Assembly: GCA_001600415.1 (NCBI GenBank)
Contig: BCJX01000017.1
Span: 767,414-831,413 of the forward strand
Source: Pascua guehoae
Taxonomy: Eukaryota; Basidiomycota; Tremellomycetes; Trichosporonales; Trichosporonaceae
DNA length: 64,000 nt
Direction: 5' to 3'
A program made the position numbers and the translations under genes. Each line of letters starts with the position of its first letter. Position 1 is the first letter of the stretch. Under the pieces are notes generated by a model. That model saw only the letters and a list, made by a program, of their open reading frames with translations. It searched no databases and was not told the DNA's origin. Positions 33,637-45,388 of this stretch are shown in pieces.

Positions 33637-36030
33637 ATGACGACTTTACATACGGAACTGGCACACCTCGAGCGCAAGGCGACCATCTCGTCCGTCCCCG
33701 AGGGCCTTGTTGCGGCGTCGGCTGCCCTGCCTGTGCCCGTGCAACTGGACGGGCTCATTCCGGACGCAATAGAGCGGGAGAAACGACTTCGAGAAGAGGC
33801 GGGGGTGCTGGACGAGGAGGAACGGATAGGAGACGAGGGGGAGAATGAGAAGGGGTGGAGAAAGAGGGGAAACTCGCGCGGGCACGGAAAGACGCTCACG
33901 GATGGCGACGACGGTGCGTGTGGGCGACAGAGCTGGTGCTGATGGTAGAAGTCGAAGATATACCCGAGAATAACATGTGGCTCGTCATGCCGTCGTGAGT
34001 GCGGTGGCAACCAAAGTGGTGCTCGTCACCCTTCCACAACAGTCACTGACGGCAGGCTCGGCCTCGTCGCCTTTGTCGCTGCCATGGACCAGACAGTTCG
34101 TCCTCGTCTCCTCTTCCTCCTGTCTGCCACTTGCGTGGTCGTCGGCTTACCCCGAAACAGATTGTCGCAACCGCACTCCCAACCATTGCGGCAGAGTTTG
34201 GAGCCACACCCTCCCAGTACGCGTGGGTGGGGACGGCCTACCTCCTGACCCAGACGCTCATGACGCCCATCAACGGCCGCGTGACGGATATCATTGGGCG
34301 CAAGCCCATGCTGTATGCGGCTGTGGGGCTGTTGCTCGTCTTTGACCTAATGTGTGGTGCCGCACAGAACATTACCTGGTGCGTGGGAGGCTGATAACAT
34401 CGAGACAGTCAACAGGCCTAACCCCTCCCGCAGGCTCATTGTCTCGCGCGCCTTTGCGGGTATCGGCGGCGGGTCGACTGTCAGCTTAACGTACGTCCCC
34501 ACCCTCTGAAATAGCTGACCTCAGCCTTATTGTCATCTGTGCGTCTCATTATTTTACTTATTTTGACCACCTCCAGCCGATATCGTTCCGCTGCACAAGC
34601 GCGGCATGTTCCAGGGATACATGTCGGCGTCGTGGGGCATGTCGTCGGTCCTTGGCCCCATTATTGGCGGTATCCTCACCGAGAAGGCGTCGTGGCGGTG
34701 GTGCTTCTGTGAGCATGGGCTAGTGTTGTGGCCTTGCTAACGCACAAGACATGAATGGCCCAATTTGCGGTATTGCCCTCGTGTGCCTCATCTTTACCCT
34801 CAAGCTCAACCCCGCAAAGGGCCACTCGTGGAACGAGCTGCGCACAACATTCGACTTTCCCGGTCTGTGAGTGCTCTCCCATATACACATGCTGATCCCA
34901 GCGTGTTGGTCATGGTCGCGTCCGCGCTCCTCATTGTGGGTTTTAGCGGCGCGGCAGACAAGGGCTTTAAACCGACAAACTTTGGCATTATCGGCGCTGG
35001 CGTCGCGGTCCTCATCCTCCTCCTCGTCCACTTGCTCTACACAAAGCGCAACGCTATTATCCCTACTGTACGTCTGCCTCTACCTCTCGCCCGCACACTG
35101 ACAAGTTAGCGCATGTTCAAGACGCGCACGACCGTCTTCTTCCTCATTGCGTCCTTTTTCAACTCGTTCATGTTCATGCCCGCCGTGTACCTCCTCCCAC
35201 AGTTTTTCCAGGGCGTAATGGGCAACAATGCGTTCCAGTCGGGCATCCAGCTCATCCCTTTGCTGGTATGCGTATCTGGCGCCTCGATGATTGCGGGGCA
35301 GATCACGACGCGTCTCCGCATCGTGCGCCCCGTGTGCTGGGTGGGCTTCTGCCTTGCCTCGGTTGGCTACGGCCTGTTTTATGGCCTGTACGGCCCCAAA
35401 ATGAACTATGCGACTCAGGAGAGTGTCCAGGTCATTACTGGACTCGGGGTCGGGCTCTGTCTCGCAGCCACAATGCTCGTGATTCAGGCCGCCATGCCGA
35501 TGCGTGACATGGCGAGCGCGACGGCCGGCTGGGTGCTCCTCCGTAGTATGGGCGCAACCATCGGTGTAGCCATCACACAGTCCGTCTTCAATGCGGGTCT
35601 GCACTCCAACCTCCAAAAAGTGCCCGGGTACGGCACAGAGTTCCAATCGCCAACCGGTACACGCGGCTACGCTGCCCTCCAAGACCTCCCCGAAGGTCCC
35701 ACCAGAACTGCCGTGCTCCAGGCCTTCTCCGACTCGTTCAAGCCCGTCTGGCTCATGGGATGCGTCATGCTCGCCCTATCGTTTGTCGTGAGTTCATTAC
35801 TCGGATAAACACACTCACCCCAGATAACCCTCTTCACAAAGTCGTACTCGCTCAACCGCCGCCGCGCCGCTCCCTCCCAGGTGTCGACCGACGCAACCGC
35901 TGTCGAAGACGATGTGCCGTCGCCCACCGAGGAGAAGAAGCTCGGCGGCCTCGAGTCGGGTGCCGCACACCTCGAGTATGCCCCAGACTCGCCCACAACG
36001 GTGCGCGTTGAACCAAGTAAGAAGGAGTAA
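33637..36030 (+). CDS. MFS drug:H+ antiporter, DHA2-like 14-TM type
   Basis: The start MTTLHTELAHLERKATISSV opens a charged cytosolic N-terminus, ending EVEDIPENNMWLVMPS after a 35-bp intron. Membrane core motifs follow in order: LGLVAFVAAMDQTIVATALP, AEFGATPSQYAWVGTAYLLT, NGRVTDIIGRKPMLYAAVGL (motif A), RAFAGIGGGSTVSLTLIVIS, HKRGMFQGYMSASWGMSS and VLGPIIGGILTEKASWRW (motif C). More helices run through ASALLIVGFSGAADKGF and YLLPQFFQGVMGNNAFQSG to ATIGVAITQSVFNAGLHSNL and MLALSFVITLFTKSYSLNRR. This is a TRI12/DHA2-like drug or toxin exporter of the plasma membrane. The C-terminal tail is acidic. About eight introns. The NMWLVMP block is shared by many basidiomycete members. Substrate unknown. 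Confidence 0.9.
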
Positions 36031-36677
36031 AAGTCAGAAGAACAGTTTCGGGCATTTAAAATGTTGCGCATGAAATGGACATATCATTTGGTACGCGCTT
36101 TGGTCATGTGGTGGGCTAGGCAGAGTGGATAGGCGGAGTGGGCTAAGAACGTTTGTTGTTGGAAAGCGGTCCTGAACCACGTAAGTCCGCTGAGCATTGC
36201 TGCCATCGTTAACTACGAGACTCCCGAATAGAGGGCGGTCTACTGGGAGTATACCAGCTCGCGACACGTTAACCCAGGCAAGCTCTTCTAGCAAGACCAG
36301 GTCGACCACTTCATCGAGGCACAACCTGATGACCTCGGGGTGGAGAGACACGGGCGTCGATACTTTGGACAGTTTGGCTACGGATGAACTGGGCCTCCGT
36401 TTGTGCTATGCAGCTGCACCGCGAGGCGTGGAACTTGTAACTTGTGCCACGGCTAGCAGCGACCTGAAAAGGGCACACACCCACGCCCACCCTGCCTCTC
36501 CCCACCCACCCTGCCTCTCCCCACCCACTCAGCCTGGCGAGCAAAGCAAAAAAGCAAAAGATACAGACCGAAGGGCTGGCTCCGTGGTTACTTAATCCCC
36601 ACTGACTGGGATTTAGTTTCTAGTACAGTACACGACCTGATTCAATCGGTATGGTACAATACAAACCAGGAAACTCT

Positions 36678-36771
36678 TTACAGCTCGGGGATTCGAACCA
36701 CCGAGCACTAGCCTTCAAAGTCCTAAGGTCCTTATTTGTCGGTTGCACAGCTAGAACACTTCGGCAAACAG
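36678..36771 (-). pseudogene. Degenerate tRNA-like sequence (Leu/Ser type)
   Basis: On the minus strand a GCCGAAGTGTTC stretch resembles the D-arm/A-box of class II tRNAs, and a perfect B-box GGTTCGAATCC lies about 65 bases downstream inside a T-arm-like hairpin with one bulged base. The acceptor ends pair poorly and no clean anticodon stem forms. I read it as a tRNA relic or a chance match. Confidence 0.25.
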
Positions 36772-37435
36772 GTAGCCCTCCTTGAGAATTACTTTGGGAT
36801 CGTCCTACTTATACCGTTAGTTTTGATCCTCGTTGGTGGTCAGTGCGGTGTGGGGGCGTTTTCGTCACAATGCAGACTTCGGCTTTGATACTTATCCACA
36901 TTACTAAATTTCTGAATTTGAATAAATTTCCTAATCATCCTTCCCTGCAATTACTATTGCGATTTACGGTCAAAATCTTTATCCACAATGGTCATTTCCA
37001 AGGATATTTGTTCGTATTGCTCCCTCTTCCTGTCCCTCATGCTTCATGAAAACCACATGAATGCATTCTATCGAGTATTTGTTATCCATAACTATCATTT
37101 TTGTGCGCAGTCTATCTGTGTGGGACAAGGGGGTGGTGGTGGAAAACAAACGGGGTGTGGTATGGAAAGTAAAAATGGCGGGCACCCACTGCCGACACGG
37201 AAGGGGGAACGCGGAAGAGTGGACGTGACACCCAATGTCATCGTGCAAAACACCCTCCCCGCATCCAAGTTTGTGTGCTCCCTGCAGTTTTTGGCACGAG
37301 CCACTCCCTCGGGATCTGCTGTTTTTGTCAATGAGGGTCACAATCGTCTATCGCATGATGCTCCTCTTACACTTACCATAATCGTTACTCAAGCGGCTCT
37401 CATGGTAGAAAACGCAACGCTCGTAGGTGGCGACT

Positions 37436-37740
37436 TAAGCCACGTAGTCTTCAGTGTACTTTGGAAATTGTACACTGCATTCTGGCGTGGTTGTAGATTT
37501 GTCCCACCACTTGTGGCCACCAAAGGCATACTGAACGGTCTCCGAGTCCCACTACCCCCTGAGAGGGAGGTATCAGGTGTTCTTTCTCTCTGCTTTTCCC
37601 AAATGGAACGGTAGCTGGACTGGTCCGCGACGAGATAGGGCTTAAGCACTCCTTCATGGTCCGGGTCAATCTGCGCATGCCAAGAGGTGCAAATATGGGA
37701 GGGAATACTCGGTCGTGTTCTCAATGTGGGACGAAAAATT
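37436..37740 (-). pseudogene. Possible gene remnant, unrecognised
   Basis: Minus-strand peptides with natural composition occur in three frames in order: NNFSSHIENTTEYSLPYLHL, then IDPDHEGVLKPYLVADQSSY with RSIWEKQRE, then WDSETVQYAFGGHKWWDKST and CSVQFPKYTEDYVA before a stop at 37436. The frame changes lack good splice donors, so this may be a frameshifted pseudogene, or a real gene whose introns I cannot place. Family unknown. Confidence 0.3.
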
Positions 37741-38126
37741 ATTGGCGAGCACGACCCCGATGTTGTGCAACCGTCTTTGCACGACTCTGTGCCGCCTACA
37801 CTATTGCTATCGTTGGAAAAAGGTGGCGCCTATGATTCTGGTCGAGTATTCCAGCTGTTCTGCGGGTGGGACGCGTCATGCATGCATGAGGGACAACTCC
37901 AACCCTCAATTGCCCGGTGAAGCACAATGCTGACAGGGGGGTTCCCATTGATTTGGTAAGGATTTGGCCGCAATGGCCGCGATTGCGGCGATTTCCACGG
38001 ACCCTATATCCAGACTTCCCCACTCGTTTGTCATCACATGGACAAACGTCATCTCTCCCAACAGAATAAAACGCCGTTCAGCTCGCATCGTTTTACGCAA
38101 ATGCACTTCTAACTCCCCCACTGCAC

Positions 38127-39928
38127 ATGCGCTCATCGCGTCCACTCAACGTGTTCCTCATCGCGCTTGGCGTCCTCGCCGCTGCTCTGGCATACTACTT
38201 TACGCTCCCGACGTCGTCGCCCGCCACCATTTTCCGCTCCACCCTCCGCGGCGCATCCCGTACTTCAGCCACGGCGACAGCTTCCACTTCTCTCAAGGCT
38301 TCAGCTCTTTCTTCTGCTCGCAACATGTCTGCTACCGAGTCGGCTAACGGCGGCTCTTACGCGCGTGGCCAGGTGTATTTCCTCTCCCATGGTGTGAGTT
38401 GCCGCAGCTGTGTGTGATCTGTGAACAAGCTCGTCGAGACGGGTGTCAAGCTTGATCTGGTGGAGGTCCTCGTGGTCTTGCCTGTACCCGGTAGCGTCTC
38501 TGATGATGGTCTGGAGAACTACAGCTTCTTAAATTCTTCAACTTTGCTGAAACTAACCTCTAGGGCCCACCAACAATGTTCGAGACTACCTCGGCGCCGT
38601 ACAAGGCATGGCAAAAGTACGGCAAGGAGGTGATCAAGACGGCTCCCCGCGGCCTCGTCGTCATCTCGGCGCACTGGGAGAACCCCGATCGCTCAGATGG
38701 AGTCGTAGGTAAGTTGCGATCCTAGGCCGCTGATAACGGAAGGGGAGAGGTGGCGAGTTTAGCAGCCAAACTGACACCCCAAGTCAACGTTGACGAGTCC
38801 AACCCGCTCGTGTACGACTTCTACGGCTTCCCGGCAAACTACTACAAGCAGACGTTCAAGTCGCGCGGCGACCCCGCACTCCTCGGCGCCGTCAAGGAGG
38901 CGCTCACAAAGGGTGGTATTCCCAACACGACCGACCGCCGCGGCCTCGACCATGGCGTGTGGGGTGAGTCTACCCGTGGGGCCGGTGACCGACCGCGTAT
39001 GCCGGTGTCAGTGCGCGCTGCTGCACCCTGCCCAATCTGGCTCAACACGCCACGTCAACACGCGACCCTTTCCTTCTCCGGGAAGCAGATAGCAGCAGCT
39101 GACTCGCAGTTCCGTTCCTGGTCGCATTTGACGGCGAAACCCGGATCCCCATCGTCCAGGTCTCCCTTCCCGGTGACAGCAGTCCCGTCTCTGCTGCCAA
39201 GCTTGGCCGTGCACTCGCTCCGCTCCGCGAGCAGGGGTATGGCATCTTTGGCTCGGGAATGGCGGTCCACAACCTGCGTGATTACAGTGAGTGTTCAGTT
39301 GAAGAGTTGCGGGGACGTGGTTGGCGAGAACTAGATGGCTGTCGGGTTGATGTCGTGGCATCCTGTGGATGCGGGATAACGTGGCCATGGCGATACCGAG
39401 AAAAGAAGCACTTTGCGGCCTGTGTGATGTAGACGGAAGGGTCTCTACCTCTCAGTTTATCGTGTCTGCTCGCCGCAGCCTGTTTCAGCCTGGGCATCTG
39501 TCTGGCCCCAACGCCAATGCAGCCTCCCCGTGTTTTCGATCTCTTCCCACCTCTCCCACGCTCCCACCTCTCCCACGCAGCTTGGCTCTGCTGCATCTCT
39601 CCTATCTAACCGTGAACGTGCAGCGCTAACAACAGTGTACGGCCAGACCGGATCCTACGGCAAGCCCTTCCTCTCCGCAGTCAACGACGCGGTCCACTCG
39701 CCGGACGCAGCAGCCTCCAGCATCAACCTCTTCCGCCACCCCCTCTACCGCGCCGCGCACCCGACTCCCGAGCACCTCCTTCCGCTCGTTGTCTCGGCAG
39801 CGGCCGCCGACGACGGCGACAAGGTCAAGGACCTGTTTGTGGAGCCTAATGGAGCCATGGGGTGGGGCATGTGGATGTGGCAGCCCAAGAAGGGCTCGAG
39901 TGGTGAGACTGCGGCAGCAGCGGCCTAG
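38127..39928 (+). CDS. Extradiol dioxygenase of the LigB/4,5-DOPA-dioxygenase class
   Basis: Exons 38127-38393, 38564-38708, 38784-38963, 39110-39286 and 39636-39928 give 353 residues. The LigB-fold core begins GQVYFLSHGGPPTMFET, then GLVVISAHWENPDR, NTTDRRGLDHGVWVPF, IPIVQVSLPGD and FGSGMAVHNLRDYMYGQTGS. The four conserved histidines of DODA-type enzymes (SHG, SAHWE, LDHG, MAVHN) are present. The family opens catechol-type rings; plant members make betalamic acid from L-DOPA, and fungal members act on DOPA or related catechols. The first 65 residues are an extension with a hydrophobic stretch (FLIALGVLAAALAYYF), a signal anchor or targeting segment. An internal Met (MSATESANG) would give the usual cytosolic length. 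Ends GWGMWMWQPKKGSSG. Confidence 0.9.
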
Positions 39929-40522
39929 GCTTACGTGACGCAACCATTGCTCGCACTGCCGCGGTACATATCTTGACGACATGACTTCGTTCTATAGAGA
40001 TCGTGTACCAGATGCATGTAAAGTAGTTGAACTCGATCGGCGACGGCTCGTGTTCTTTGGGCCCACCCTGGCCACGGCCCAGACTGTGATGCAATTGCCG
40101 AAAAAGTACAGGGTGGGGAGGTGGGTGGGACCATCGATCGGGCAGTGACGCATGGCACACTTTGGGCCCACGTCCCACATCATGCACTGGGTGGTGGCGG
40201 CCGTGGTACCGTGGTGGGCCGTGGTGGGCCTGGGCGGCGGACCTTGCATGGCTTTACGGACCTGCCTGGTATGCACGCGACCCAGGTTGTACCCATTGTA
40301 CAGAGCTACAGTACAGAGAGTACGGTAGTACATAAATGCACGTGTTTGGCCCTTCAACCTCCACTCTCACTGACTCACACACACACACACCCCCCCCACC
40401 CCCCCACTGTTATCGGCTGGCCCCAACATTCACATTCTCTCTTTTCTCTTCGACGTCTTTTTTTCGTCCATTTCCTTCATTTTGCCCCTCGTCTCGGGCA
40501 TGTTCACAGTCACTTCACAACA
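39929..40522. other. Intergenic; promoter of SPX-EXS exporter gene
   Basis: No gene seen. Contains a CACGTG element at 40339-40344 and a CA-rich microsatellite near 40377-40400. Confidence 0.5.
40339..40344. promoter_or_regulatory. CACGTG E-box, candidate Pho4 site
   Basis: GCACGTGTTT, 184 bases upstream of the phosphate-exporter ATG. In yeasts Pho4 binds CACGTG(T/G) in phosphate-starvation genes. A six-base palindrome can occur by chance. Confidence 0.35.
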
Positions 40523-43500
40523 ATGAAGTTTGGCAGGTGAGTCTCTTATCATCCCCCCTTCTCACTACCTCTCGGGTCCTCGTCGACTACGCCGCAGCAC
40601 TCGTTGCCCACGTCCCCTTCCCCTCCTGTCACGCGGGCAATGTCGCCCCGGAGTTTCACTCTCTCTCACCCCACCCCCTGGCGCCCGCGCCTGACCACAC
40701 AGATACCTCTCGGAGAACGCGACTCCCGAGTGGAAGCGTGCGTACATCGACTACCGCGCATGTAAGAAGGCGATCAAACGTGTCGCCAAACGTCTCCAGA
40801 GCGATCCTGATGGCGAGCACCAGGACCATGGCGACGACAAGGACGGCAACAACAGCTCGTCGGGCGATGACGACGACAATGGCCCAGCGATCCACCGCAG
40901 CATCTCGATCGTCCGAAGCTCGAACCCGGCCGCGAACCTTGGCGGTACCACCCCTCCGGGACTCACCAGCCCTCAACCCAGCGTTCCAGCAACACCCGCC
41001 GCGCCCGGCGCACCCCCACCCACCCTTACATATCCTTCCCCGGCGTCACAGTTAGCCTCACCGGGGACTAGAACAGAAGCGGAACCCATCGTTCCCTCAC
41101 GCCGCACCCTCTCACTCTCGCGAAATGCGCACTCGCCACGCTCACCGAGCGCGAGATCACCCAAGCCCGGATCGGCGCGAACGCCGAGCATTTTACGTGT
41201 AAGTTGCTCCGCACCTACCCGTGCAATGTCATCGGGCCAGTGCGAGCTAGAAGATGCGAACAGCACCTCCACCTCGTCTGGCCATGTCCAGACCACAAAA
41301 ATAGACTGTGCCAAGTCGCTCCGCTCCCACGCACCTACCCCAGCCACGTCTGCGATCGGTGTTGTCCTAGCCCCTCACTACGTTTCGTGCTAATACGATC
41401 AACGCTAACGCTCAGCCGAGCTCCAACTATGGTGCGATGGGCCACAGCCCCGTGCCGACGCCGGGGACCGCCGGTTCTGGCACAGGTTCCGGTACAGGTT
41501 CTGGAGGCCTGGGTTTACGACCCGTCACAGCTCCACCACCACTGGATTTAGGCGAGCCGAGTCTCGATGTCGACCGCGAAGAAAGTGGAGGCGCGGAAGC
41601 GCGAGCTCCTGGAAAGGCGACCAAGTCGGCGTTCCGCGATCTCGAGCGGTTAAATCGGCGCTTGGCCCATGGCGGATCGTCCAGCCGCGTCAATTTCAGC
41701 CCCATGATCCAGTCGATCCCAGATGACGGCGACGAAGCGGACAACGAGGCCGATGGTGCTGGTGAAACCACCCAGGGCGAAGGAGACTCGGGCGAGCGCT
41801 CAGCTAACTCGGCGGACGGCCTCAATCGACCACCACCATCGGCGTGGGACCCCACATACGCGTCTCCTAGCACTGCGGGGTACACGACCGCCCCGATGAG
41901 CAGAAACGACTCGCGCAGCACAAGGCGCTCCAGAGGACATGCATCGCAAGCATCGCACGCATCGCACGCATCACACGCATCGCACAACTCGGGAGGATTC
42001 TCCCCGCGCCTCTCACTCATCTCGGCACGTGTGCTGCCCTCTGCCGGCCTGTCGACCAGTGGAATGCAAGACGCGCCGAGCGGGAGGAAGAGTATCCGTG
42101 AGTCATTGTTGCTTGCGAGCGGAGTCCATAGCCATGAGCATTGTGGTGTGGGGCGATGGTGTCTCGTGAGGGGCAGGAGTCTTAGGGCCTTGGCAGGAAA
42201 GTGGAGTCTCTGGGCCTCGTATTGTTGGCGGGATATGGTGGCGTAGAGTTGCTGCGACCCCAAAACCCTTCTGAATGCGACTAACGTTACTCAGGATCGC
42301 TTAAACTCCCTTCTCCACGCCTTCAGGCTCGCACGGCACGCTCCTTTGACGAGCTGTACGACTCTCTCGAGCCCGACGAGAAGGCATTCTTTGACTTGCT
42401 GGATCACGAGCTGGAGAAGGTGGAGACGTTCTACGCGGCGCGAGAAGGCGAAGCAGAGAACAAGATGGTACAGCTACGCGAGCAGCTCAGAGATCTTGGC
42501 GAGCACCGCAAAGTCTTCCACAAGGAGTTTCCAGAGGGCGTGCCCGAATGGGAAGCGACCGTCGCGCGCGTGATACCCCGACACGATAAGGTGCTGAGTG
42601 CGGTCGGGCGCGTCAAGTTGCGCAACCCCTTTACACAATCAGACGGAGAGGAGAGCGGAACTAGCACCGGAAAGATTCGAGGGAACGGCAAAGTTGCTAG
42701 CAGTGTTCACGAGTCTAACACGAGTGTCGCGAGCCAGAGCCATAGCGGCCGTGGTACGCCCATCCTTAATGGGAAAGGCAAGCAGGACGAGCTTGAACGC
42801 CAGTACAGCCCAGAACGCTATCAAAAGTACAAGAAGGATCTGCGTTCCGCCATGCTCGAGTATTACCACCATCTCGAGCTGATCAAGAACTACCGCATTC
42901 TCAACTTGACTGGCTTCCGCAAGGCGCTCAAGAAGTTCGAGAAGGTCACAAGGGTATGTTGGACGAAGAAGGCGGTCCAGCAGAATGCAGCTGTGTCGCC
43001 GACTGCCTACATCGTGACCGACTGCGGTGACTAACACCCAGATCGTCTGCTTGGAACTCTACACTGAGGATCGCATCGCGCCATGCTCGTTCTCGCGTGG
43101 CGACACCATCGACAGACTCATCAAGGAGACAGAAGACCTTTTCACCGAGCACTTTGAACACGGCGACAGCAAGCGCGCACGGGACAAGCTCCGTAACCAA
43201 AACCAGACCGTAACACACTACCTCACGGTGTTCCGTTCGGGCATCATGCTCGGTCTTGCGGTTCCGACCGCTGTGCTTGCTATTATCAAGTGTAAGTTGT
43301 ACGGCATATCCCGGTCCTGTGGTTACGGGGTTGCATCATCCGTGTTGTCACCCGTTCCTTGGTGCAATGCTAACATTCAGCCTTTGACCCTGCGACTCGG
43401 GCGGCGATTCCACAATATCAAGCGCTACTGCAAGTATATGCGGCACTCTACACACCGGTCCTGTTCGCCATGCTGTTCGAACTCAACCTGCTTGTCTGGG

Positions 43501-45070
43501 TGGAAGCGCGCATCAACTACGAGTTTGTGATGGAGATTGAACGTCCAAAGCTCGACTATCGCTCGTATTTCGAGATACCGACGTTCATGTTCCTCACGTT
43601 GTCGTATTGCTTTTTCTTCAGCTTTTATCGCGTGGCAACGCATAGCGTAGCGCCCACAACGTGGCCACTCGCATGGGTCGTCTTCGCAGTCGCATTCTTC
43701 ATCAACCCGCTACCGTTATTCAGGCGGCGATCGAGGTACTGGCTTCTCAAAGTGCTGTGGCGGGTCTGCACACCAGGATATTCGCGCGTCGAGGTGAGTT
43801 GCAAGCGCCCCTCGCAGAAAACTCTGCTGGCCACATCCTCCGGCACGCTCGGTCGCTAACAACAGTTCATTGCCTTCTTTATTGCTGATGAGCTCAACTC
43901 GCTCACGTACTTCATCCAAAATTTCATGTTCATGGGGTGTGTCTACTCGAACGGGTGGCCGGCAAACACGTATGCGGTCTGCCCATCTGGGCGCACCTGG
44001 CCGTATGCGCTTCTTGCGTGTCTCGCGCCTCTTTCTCGTCTCATCCAATGTCTCAAGCGTTACCACGACTCAAAGCTCCACATCCACCTCATCAACGCGG
44101 GCAAATATCTCAGCTCCATCATCGTCGCCTGTCTCTTTGTCCACTGGCGCCATGAAGGTGAGTCGGCATCGGTGTTTGTTCAAACTTCAGTGTCGGCAAG
44201 ACTCACACCCCAGGGAGCCCGCACGCGGACGCGAGCTTTGGTGTGTGGCTCGTCTTTGCAACCATCAACTCGTTTTACACGTGCTCGTGGGACTTTGTTG
44301 TCGACTGGAGTCTCCTGCGTCCTGGCTACAAGCTTCTCCGCCCCGATCTCGGCTACAGCTTCCGCGGCTTTTACTACTTTGCCATGGTGACAAATCTGCT
44401 AATCCGCTTCATTTGGGTGTGGTGAGTACTGAGTGCTCGCGCTGGCAGTTGCGAGTATGGCAGAGAGGAGTGGCGGGTGTGAGATCTAATCGTGGGGTCG
44501 TTCTGCACCCTACTGCTGGAGCCTATTCAACCCCGGCCTGTGTTACGTTGGCCTCTTCATGGCACTGATGTCACGACTGGCGATGAAGTCGCACTCCCGT
44601 ATCCTGCTTACACTGCAGGTATCTTCCCGACATTCGCGACCACCTCAAACTCCGCGGCTGGGTCTTTGCCGTCATGGAAATGCTTCGTCGCTGGCAGTGG
44701 AACTTTTGTGAGTGCACGCCCGCTCCCCGGCACGCCTCACGCACAGCCCCACTGATGCTTCCCAGTCCGTGTCGAGACCGAACACCTCGGTAACGCCGAC
44801 GCCTACCGTGTGACGCGCGAGATCCCACTGCCATACCGCCGCCTCGAGGGCGACTCGGATGACGAGCGCCCCCGTGTCCCTCACTCGCACCCGCTCGCGG
44901 ATCACCTCCGGCGCGTGCGCGAACGCTTGGTCGGCGACCGGGCCGGCAGGGGCCCCGATGCGCTCAACGTCGGCGCGCGCGGGCACGCCGGCCAGCGCGA
45001 GTACGAGGCACGCCGGCCTGGCGACTACAGAGGAAGCAGGGAGAGGAACAGCAGTGATAGTGCAGTGTGA
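40523..45070 (+). CDS. SYG1: SPX-EXS phosphate exporter (XPR1/SYG1 family)
   Basis: Multi-exon gene. SPX helix 1 is MKFGRYLSENATPEWKRAYI with DYRACKKAIKRVAKRL; SPX resumes at SFDELYDSLEPDEKAFFDLL and HELEKVETFYAAREGEAENK, and ends YRILNLTGFRKALKKFEKVT, the lysine cluster that senses inositol pyrophosphates. Between the halves lies a low-complexity insertion of about 370 residues including an AlaSerHis repeat. The EXS domain follows: TVTHYLTVFRSGIMLGLAVP, NYEFVMEIERPKLDYRSYFE, FIAFFIADELNSLTYFIQNF, LINAGKYLSSIIVACLFVHW, FYTCSWDFVVDWSLL and GYSFRGFYYFAMVTNLLIRF, ending FRVETEHLGNADAYRVTREI. XPR1 exports phosphate from the cell. The first exon is only 14 bases (40523-40536). Convergent with CDC9, 318 bases apart. 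Confidence 0.94.
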
Positions 45071-45388
45071 GCGTACTGTGAGGGCGGCGGTTGCCCACGA
45101 TTCCCTTGATAGAGGACATACATACATTGATTCGGATTCTCGCTCATTGACATTCGGATTCTCGCTCGGTGACGATGTCGTTTGTTTTCTTTTTGTCCAG
45201 TCATTTTGGTACACCACATACACATCACATTCTTTCGTGTTCATAGGATCACCATGTAACCGCATTTTCATTCATAAATACACCACTCGGGGCCATCGGA
45301 AATTCCACATGCCATGTTCCCATTACACATCGAGTCTGTCACTTGTCGCGTTGCGTGTTTGTGCCGTATCTGAGAAATCCTGTGCTAG
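45071..45388. other. Convergent 3' intergenic spacer
   Basis: 318 bases between the stop codons of SYG1 (+) and CDC9 (-). No gene seen; it contains two near-identical ATTCGGATTCTCGCTC(A/G) units at about 45129-45168. Confidence 0.6.

Larger units (their letters stand above)
36031..38126. other. Intergenic region, AT-richer than surroundings
   Basis: Contains a duplicated C-rich unit near 36484-36530, a tRNA-like relic (36680-36770), an AT-rich stretch at 36880-37080, and a possible decayed minus-strand gene (37436-37740). No intact gene is certain. Confidence 0.4.

Noticed and set aside
36988..37614. 208-codon plus-strand ORF as a gene
   Set aside because: Irregular composition; overlaps the minus-strand peptides that look more protein-like.
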